The translations under genes were made by a program, and so were the position numbers. The notes under the pieces are model-generated. The model was given only the letters and a program-made list of their open reading frames with translations, was not told the DNA's origin and ran no database searches. Shown piece after piece: positions 59,914-64,000 of a DNA stretch of 64,000 nucleotides. This stretch comes from Desulfobacter sp. (GTDB taxonomy: Bacteria; Desulfobacterota; Desulfobacteria; Desulfobacterales; Desulfobacteraceae), in assembly GCA_028768525.1 (NCBI GenBank), contig CP054837.1:3778001-3842000 (forward strand), written 5' to 3'. Numbering within the stretch: the first letter of the stretch is position 1; each line of letters begins with the position of its first letter.

Positions 59914-59919
59914 AAATGT

Positions 59920-60663
59920 CTACTTGTCGCCGTATACAATAAAAAAGGGCGGGGAAGAGGTTCTGTCCATGCCATATGGATTAATCCTGAAACAATCCCG
60001 GATATTACAGAAAAGCACCCCTTTGAATCCGGCCTGCTGCATCAGCTTCCCCATTCGTTTATGGGGGACCCCTTCATAGAGGGGAAGGGAATGGATCATT
60101 CCGGCATAATGGTAAAAAAAACGGAGGGAGGTCAAACAGGATTTTTTCAAAATCCCCTTTGCCGTCTTAAGGGCAATACGGTGGATATCCTGCCAGGTCA
60201 TGTTTTTCCAGAACCCGTCTGAAATAATGATCCGCCCCCCCGGCTTCAGCACCCTGTGCCATTCCTGAATGGCGGTTTCGGGAGAGGGAAGGGTCCATAC
60301 CAGATTTCTGGATACCACCACATCAAAGGTATTGGCTTCAAAGGGCAGGGCCTCGGCGTCCCCGGTCCTGAAGTCAACGGAAAGCCCCAGTTCCTGCCCC
60401 TTTTCTTTTGCCGTTTCTATCATATTGGGGGAAAGGTCAATGCCGGTGACATCAAAGCCGGCCCGGGCCAGGTAAAAGGCGAACTGTCCCGGCCCCGTCC
60501 CCACATCCAGGGCACGGGGGGAGGCCGTCTTGAACCCGGCAACCAGGTCCTGGAGGGTGGCTTCCCAGTCCTGGGCCGTTTCAAGGGATTTGTCATGGTC
60601 CAGTCCGTAGCTGGTGCTTCTCCAGTTCCAGTAGCGTTCGATTTTTTCTTTGAGTCTGTCCAT
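59920..60663 (-). CDS. Class I SAM-dependent methyltransferase
   Basis: A 248-residue methyltransferase of the UbiE-like group. Motif I is ALDVGTGPGQFAFYLARAGFDVTGIDLSP (about residues 45-73), then VDFRTGDAEALPFEANTFDVVVSRNLVW and HRVLKPGGRIIISD. The start at 60663 (MDRLKEKIERYW) is chosen because GGAGG lies nine bases upstream; the frame runs to 60744 but crosses a terminator-like hairpin. It ends 6 bp from the facing PLP-enzyme gene. It might modify the cluster product, though no direct evidence exists. Confidence 0.82.
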   Translation of the reverse strand: MDRLKEKIERYWNWRSTSYGLDHDKSLETAQDWEATLQDLVAGFKTASPRALDVGTGPGQFAFYLARAGFDVTGIDLSPNMIETAKEKGQELGLSVDFRTGDAEALPFEANTFDVVVSRNLVWTLPSPETAIQEWHRVLKPGGRIIISDGFWKNMTWQDIHRIALKTAKGILKKSCLTSLRFFYHYAGMIHSLPLYEGVPHKRMGKLMQQAGFKGVLFCNIRDCFRINPYGMDRTSSPPFFIVYGDK

Positions 60664-60717
60664 ATAGCCGGCCTCCATTGAATATTTTCGGTCCAGTTCA
60701 AGGAAACGGCATGCCAT

Positions 60718-60771
60718 AAAAAAACCACAAAGGTCCAAGGGCATGCAGCACCTTAAAGGGACCTTCGTGGT
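60718..60771 (-). terminator. Intrinsic terminator or attenuator in the methyltransferase leader
   Basis: On the reverse strand 60771-60759 (ACCACGAAGGTCC) pairs with 60736-60724 (GGACCTTTGTGGT, one mismatch), with extra AAGG/CCTT pairing inside, followed by T7 (60724-60718). It lies between the promoter at 60838-60867 and the start codon, so the transcript either ends here as a small RNA or is attenuated. Confidence 0.65.
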
Positions 60772-60837
60772 CTATTATTGTTGGTATCGCTTAAATGTCG
60801 GTAAATGGATCTGCCTTCAGGCAGAATGTTCCTATGA

Positions 60838-60867
60838 TTAGTAGGATATGCCCCTGCTTTTTGTCAA
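60838..60867 (-). promoter_or_regulatory. Promoter upstream of the methyltransferase leader
   Basis: Reverse-strand TTGACA (60862-60867), 18-base spacer and TACTAA (60838-60843). The leader between this and the hairpin also contains a small CTGCC/GGCAG hairpin. Confidence 0.6.
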
Positions 60868-60885
60868 TATTTTATTTCTCCGGGG

Positions 60886-61827
60886 TCAGGATAATAGCGG
60901 GGCCAGGTTGATTTTTTCTTTTTTGGCATAATGGTTCAGGGTGTCCATGCCGATGAGGGGATCGGCGGAATATGGCAGTTCCATGCTGTTGACGGCGGCC
61001 ATCTCAGCAGGCAGTTCGCCCCGGGGCCGGGAGGGGCTTCTGTGGTTGAGGATGAGGCCGGTGATCCCGATGCCCATGGCCTCCAGCTGGGAGATGATCC
61101 GCTGGGTTTCGGCCCGGGAGAGGGGCTCACCATTGTGTACGGCGATGAACAGTGCCCTTTCCGGATCCCCGAAAAATGCCTTGAGGTCCAGGTGGTCGGT
61201 TTTCAGGGCCTTGATTCTGGCCAGCACCTTGTCCCGCTGGATTTCCTTATTACCCACCTTTATTCGTGAGATGATTTCTTTTCTTTCGTTGATTTCGTTT
61301 CTCAGCTTTTCCAATTGCTCAATCCAGAGCAGGGAGAGGGCGGGCAGGTTGAAAAAGTGCATGGACAGAGCCGTGGGCGGCATGTCGATGATGAGGTAAT
61401 CCAGACCCCGGTGCTTTTTCTTCAGGTCTGTGAAGGCGGTGGCCAGGGCATGGGCTTCCATGCCCGGGGAGAATTTCAGGACATCGAAATAATTGTGCAG
61501 GTTAAAGGCCGTGAGGTAGTTGTAGCTCTGTTTGACCTTCTTGGTGGTCTGGTCCAGGTAGCGTTTGATTTCCCGGTCCCGGTCCACCTGGAGGACCTCC
61601 AGGTTATCGGCCACCCGGGCGGGGCGGTGGGAAAACTCCGCCTGGAAGATGTCCGAAAGGTTGTGGGCGTCGTCAAAGGAGGCCAGGAGCACCTTGCTGC
61701 CCTTGGCGGCCAGTTCCAGGGCTGTGAGGGCAGAGGCTGTGGACTTGCCCGTGCCGCCCTTGCCCAGGAAAAATAGGGTTTTGGGGCCTGTCTTTTTGGA
61801 ATCTTTCTTTTTAGGATTCAGGTTCAT
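60886..61827 (-). CDS. ArsA/Get3-like ATPase
   Basis: A 313-residue ATPase of the ArsA/Get3 group. The deviant Walker A is FFLGKGGTGKST (residues 19-30), and switch-type sequence FDDAHNLSDIFQAEF follows, like the D-P-A-H-N-L-S-D of ArsA with the proline changed to Asp. The segment PPTALSMHFFNLPALSLLWIEQL and a C-terminal ILNHRSPSRPRGE complete the fold. It is a single half, so it would work as a homodimer in the cytoplasm. Its start overlaps the upstream 97-residue ORF by 4 bp. In this CstA operon its role is unknown. Confidence 0.85.
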   Translation of the reverse strand: MNLNPKKKDSKKTGPKTLFFLGKGGTGKSTASALTALELAAKGSKVLLASFDDAHNLSDIFQAEFSHRPARVADNLEVLQVDRDREIKRYLDQTTKKVKQSYNYLTAFNLHNYFDVLKFSPGMEAHALATAFTDLKKKHRGLDYLIIDMPPTALSMHFFNLPALSLLWIEQLEKLRNEINERKEIISRIKVGNKEIQRDKVLARIKALKTDHLDLKAFFGDPERALFIAVHNGEPLSRAETQRIISQLEAMGIGITGLILNHRSPSRPRGELPAEMAAVNSMELPYSADPLIGMDTLNHYAKKEKINLAPLLS

Positions 61828-62117
61828 GAGATGTCAAACACCGAGAATAATCTGGATAAGGGTTCGTTTGCCGTTTCCACCCGGTCCAGGAGGAGCACCA
61901 GCTCCTTTTCCATCTCGGGCAGCAGGTCCATGCTGATCTGCACCGGAGGGGCGGGCATGCCGATGAAGGCCCCCTGGGTCAGGACGGCAAATATGTATTC
62001 AAGCTCTTCAAGCTCGTCTTCGATGCGGTCCACTGCCTTGGTCCGGGCCACCTCGTCGGCGGTCTGCCAGATCTCCTTCAGTCTTCGGACAATTTTATTG
62101 AGGAATTCAGGCGGCAT
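61824..62117 (-). CDS. Small conserved-looking acidic protein, unknown
   Basis: A 97-residue protein, mostly helical, with a charged first half (FLNKIVRRLKEIWQTADEVARTKAVDRIEDELEELEYIFAVL) and a hydrophobic patch (TQGAFIGMPAPPVQISMDLLPEMEKELVLLL). No family was recognised. It overlaps the ATPase gene by 4 bp and the upstream 147-residue gene by 11 bp. Tight coupling suggests it is a partner or adaptor of the ATPase. Confidence 0.6.
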   Translation of the reverse strand: MPPEFLNKIVRRLKEIWQTADEVARTKAVDRIEDELEELEYIFAVLTQGAFIGMPAPPVQISMDLLPEMEKELVLLLDRVETANEPLSRLFSVFDIS

Positions 62118-62550
62118 TTTCTTTTACCCTGAAGAGTTTCCGGTCAAAATTGATCCGCCTGGCCGAAGGGAAATAATAGTAGAGGCTGTACAGGGCCATG
62201 AGCACGATGGCCCCGGCATGGAACCGTGGCAGTTCGCAGGCCGCGGCAGCAAAGGCAATATAGGGGGTGATGCCCGACACCGTCAGCAGTTTTGCCTGGA
62301 ATGAATAAAAGGCCGCTTCGGGGACCTGGTGCTGGTCTTTGAATTTGTTGGCAAACAGGGTCCGGATAAATATGGGGCCGGCAATGCCGGTGACGGCGGC
62401 CAATGTAAACAGCAGCCCGTTAAAGGTTTCCGGCAGGGTGATCTGCCCCGGCCGGACCAGTTTGGTTTCAAGGGCCAGGTAATAGGCGGCAAAGAGAACC
62501 AGGGCCGGCAGAAGCAGAATAAAATAAAGTTTTTTTAAACGGTTCATCAT
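62107..62550 (-). CDS. Four-helix membrane protein of the CstA operon
   Basis: A 147-residue membrane protein with about four helices (residues 8-26, 44-64, 82-102 and 112-130). A basic C-terminal tail ends the chain. No family was recognised with certainty. It lies 39 bp downstream of the CstA gene, past a hairpin, and overlaps the 97-residue ORF by 11 bp. It may be a small partner of the permease. Confidence 0.6.
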   Translation of the reverse strand: MMNRLKKLYFILLLPALVLFAAYYLALETKLVRPGQITLPETFNGLLFTLAAVTGIAGPIFIRTLFANKFKDQHQVPEAAFYSFQAKLLTVSGITPYIAFAAAACELPRFHAGAIVLMALYSLYYYFPSARRINFDRKLFRVKENAA

Positions 62551-62559
62551 AATAAGAAG

Positions 62560-62581
62560 GGGCAGGGCTTTCGCCCTGCCC
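62560..62581 (-). terminator. Hairpin after the CstA gene
   Basis: GGGCAGGGC (62560-62568) pairs with GCCCTGCCC (62573-62581) around TTTC. On the reverse strand it is followed by CTTCTTATTATG, which overlaps the next start, so partial termination or attenuation is likely. Confidence 0.55.
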
Positions 62582-62589
62582 GCTGTTGT

Positions 62590-64000
62590 TTAGGGGTTGG
62601 TCTGGGTGGCGCCGGGCTGTTTGTCGGAACCCATCAGTTTGATGGCGCCTTCGGCAAAGATCCAGATGGCAAGCACCAGGATCAGGCCGTTGACGGACTG
62701 CAGGAGCATATTGTGGCTGGCGCCGAATTTGGTCTGGTTCATGACCAGAGCCCAGATGGTCATCACCATCATCAGGCCCGCCGGGATGCCGGCGATGAGC
62801 CACTTGAGGCCGCCCTTGGTTTTCAGGTAGACGGCAATGATGATCAGTGCCAGGCCGGCCAGGGTCTGGTTGACCGCACCGAACAGGGGCCAGAGCTTAA
62901 GCGCGCCCTTGCCGCCGGCGCCGGTGGCAAATGCCAGGGCCAGGGCCGTACCCACTGCAATGAGGGTGGCGGTGTATTTGCCGGTGAGGAAGGGCATTCT
63001 TACGGCGGTGAACAGCTCTGCAACAATATACCGCTGGAGACGGGTGGCCGTATCCAGGGTGGTGCCGGCAAAGGAGGCCACAAATACGCCCATGATGACC
63101 ACGGCCACGCTGTTGGGCAGGCCGATGGAGGCGATCATGTTGGCGGCGCCGTTGACAAAGGCGCCGACCTTGGAGCCCAGGCCTGCTGCCGCAGCCCAGG
63201 AAGAGTAATGGGTGGTCCAGGCGGCCACGCCAGTGAGGGTTTCACCGGATTTGGTCACATAGCCCATGCCGATACCGGCGGAGACGGCAACGATAACCAG
63301 GGTGGCCAGGGCGCCTTCCATGAGCATGGACCCATAGCCCACGAACAGGGAATCGGTTTCATATCTCACCTGCTTGGCCGAGGTCCCCGAGGATACCAGG
63401 GAGTGGAAACCGGAGATGGCGCCGCAGGCAATGGTGATAAAGAGGAAGGGCCACATGGGGGGGGCTTTGGCCGGGGTGGTCTGGATGGCCGGGGCCACCA
63501 CCTCCAGGTTGCCGCCGAAGGCGGAAAGGATCACGCCCAGAACCAGCAGGGTCATGGCGATGAGCAGCTGGTGGGAGTTGATAAAATCCCGGGGCTGCAG
63601 CAAGGTGGTGACGGGCAGGGTGGATGCGATGAATGCATAGGTCACCAGGAGGATGGTCCAGACACCGGTGGCCGGAATGCCGGCGATGGCCGGCATTTTA
63701 ATGGGCATGACCACGCCCAGGAATACGGTGATGTACATGACGACCACGGCAATGATGGACCAGGTCATCACGCTTTTACCCTTTTTGTAGATAAGGTGGC
63801 CCAGGTATACGGCAATGGGGATTTCACACCACACGGGGAATACCGATGCCGGGTACATGGCAAAGACTACGGCGATGACCAGGCCGAAAATGGCGATGAC
63901 GATCCAGAGTTCTAAAAATACGATGAGGAAAAAGAAAAACCGGGTCCGGTTGTTCACGTATTTGGCGGTATAGTCGGCGATGGATTTGCCCTGGTTCCGC
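62590..64000 (-). CDS. CstA-family carbon starvation / peptide permease, C-terminal part
   Basis: The gene is cut by the right edge; about 470 residues are visible. It reads as a CstA protein: the start RNQGKSIADYTAKYV matches the conserved cytoplasmic segment, and later sequence shows PFLFITIACGAISGFHSLVSSGTSAKQ, the signature of CstA (SGFHSL-x-SSGT-x-K-Q). Many helices follow (VTLLQPRDFINSHQL; VVIMGVFVASFAGTTLDTATRLQRYIVAEL). CstA/BtsT proteins import peptides or pyruvate. It is upstream of the ArsA-type operon on the same strand. Confidence 0.9.
   Translation of the reverse strand, partial: RNQGKSIADYTAKYVNNRTRFFFFLIVFLELWIVIAIFGLVIAVVFAMYPASVFPVWCEIPIAVYLGHLIYKKGKSVMTWSIIAVVVMYITVFLGVVMPIKMPAIAGIPATGVWTILLVTYAFIASTLPVTTLLQPRDFINSHQLLIAMTLLVLGVILSAFGGNLEVVAPAIQTTPAKAPPMWPFLFITIACGAISGFHSLVSSGTSAKQVRYETDSLFVGYGSMLMEGALATLVIVAVSAGIGMGYVTKSGETLTGVAAWTTHYSSWAAAAGLGSKVGAFVNGAANMIASIGLPNSVAVVIMGVFVASFAGTTLDTATRLQRYIVAELFTAVRMPFLTGKYTATLIAVGTALALAFATGAGGKGALKLWPLFGAVNQTLAGLALIIIAVYLKTKGGLKWLIAGIPAGLMMVMTIWALVMNQTKFGASHNMLLQSVNGLILVLAIWIFAEGAIKLMGSDKQPGATQTNP

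Noticed and set aside
1..64000. CRISPR array, rRNA operon or complete insertion sequence
   Set aside because: No regularly spaced repeat series, no rRNA sequence and no transposase frame was recognised on either strand.

Overview
The window reads as chromosomal DNA of an anaerobic, Gram-negative, motile bacterium. The best fit is the sulfate-reducing Desulfobacterota (Desulfobacterales). This is inferred from gene content: a three-gene glutamate synthase carrying ferredoxin modules, paired YeeE/YedE sulfur transporters, a CX4CX2C radical SAM protein, two chemoreceptors and a PilZ protein. It is not taken from any database match. Most genes use one G+C-rich codon style. The exceptions are AT-rich or structured stretches at about 9.4-10.3 kb, 22.2-22.5 kb, 38.5-40.5 kb and 46.4-47.2 kb, where the accessory signals lie.

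Layout. 0-9.4 kb: the tail of a RecD-like helicase, a DUF945 protein, a DEAD-box RNA helicase, a PilZ protein, a radical SAM protein, transketolase, a YjbQ protein and an RluA-type pseudouridine synthase. 9.4-10.4 kb: a small membrane protein and a 365-nt highly structured non-coding block (three-way junction, hairpin and a 172-bp imperfect palindrome). 10.4-18.4 kb: a hibernation factor, then an envelope export operon (MMPL/RND pump, LolA-like protein, outer-membrane DUF1302-like protein) beside a TetR regulator with matching palindromic operators, then an acyl-CoA ligase. 18.5-31.4 kb: periplasmic binding protein, two chemoreceptors, a NifX-like protein, the split glutamate synthase behind an array of CATAATTATG palindromes, a ParB-like/Lrp-like fusion and a phosphoesterase. 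31.8-34.5 kb: a complete polar amino-acid ABC importer. 34.5-38.5 kb: a cysteine-cluster/TPR protein, a lactonase-like metallo-hydrolase, and a sulfur-transport operon under an ArsR-family regulator with the cysteine spacing of persulfide sensors. 38.7-40.6 kb: a MORN-repeat protein and a degenerate toxin-antitoxin locus next to tRNA-Glu. 40.7-50.1 kb: lytic transglycosylase, the nitrogen operon glnD-glnB-glnA, TatA, a MoxR/VWA pair and TatD. 50.3-55.9 kb: a cell-division/peptidoglycan operon ftsE-ftsX-envC-like-ctpA-yibQ. 57.0-59.9 kb: two tandem nicotianamine-synthase-like genes and a translationally coupled PLP enzyme, facing a SAM methyltransferase gene that has an attenuator-like leader. 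60.9-64.0 kb: a compact operon of a CstA peptide/pyruvate permease (cut by the window end), two small proteins and an ArsA/Get3-like ATPase.

How they work together. Ammonia assimilation is covered twice over: glnD/glnB/glnA sense and fix nitrogen, the three-part glutamate synthase turns glutamine to glutamate, and the ABC importer brings in amino acids. The ftsEX operon links division ATPase signalling to an EnvC-type hydrolase activator. The strongest candidate for an undescribed system is the 57.0-59.9 kb cluster. Two different nicotianamine-synthase-like enzymes and a D-amino-acid-type PLP enzyme with an altered metal site suggest a nicotianamine/staphylopine-like metallophore or opine precursor. 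No opine dehydrogenase or dedicated exporter is visible nearby.
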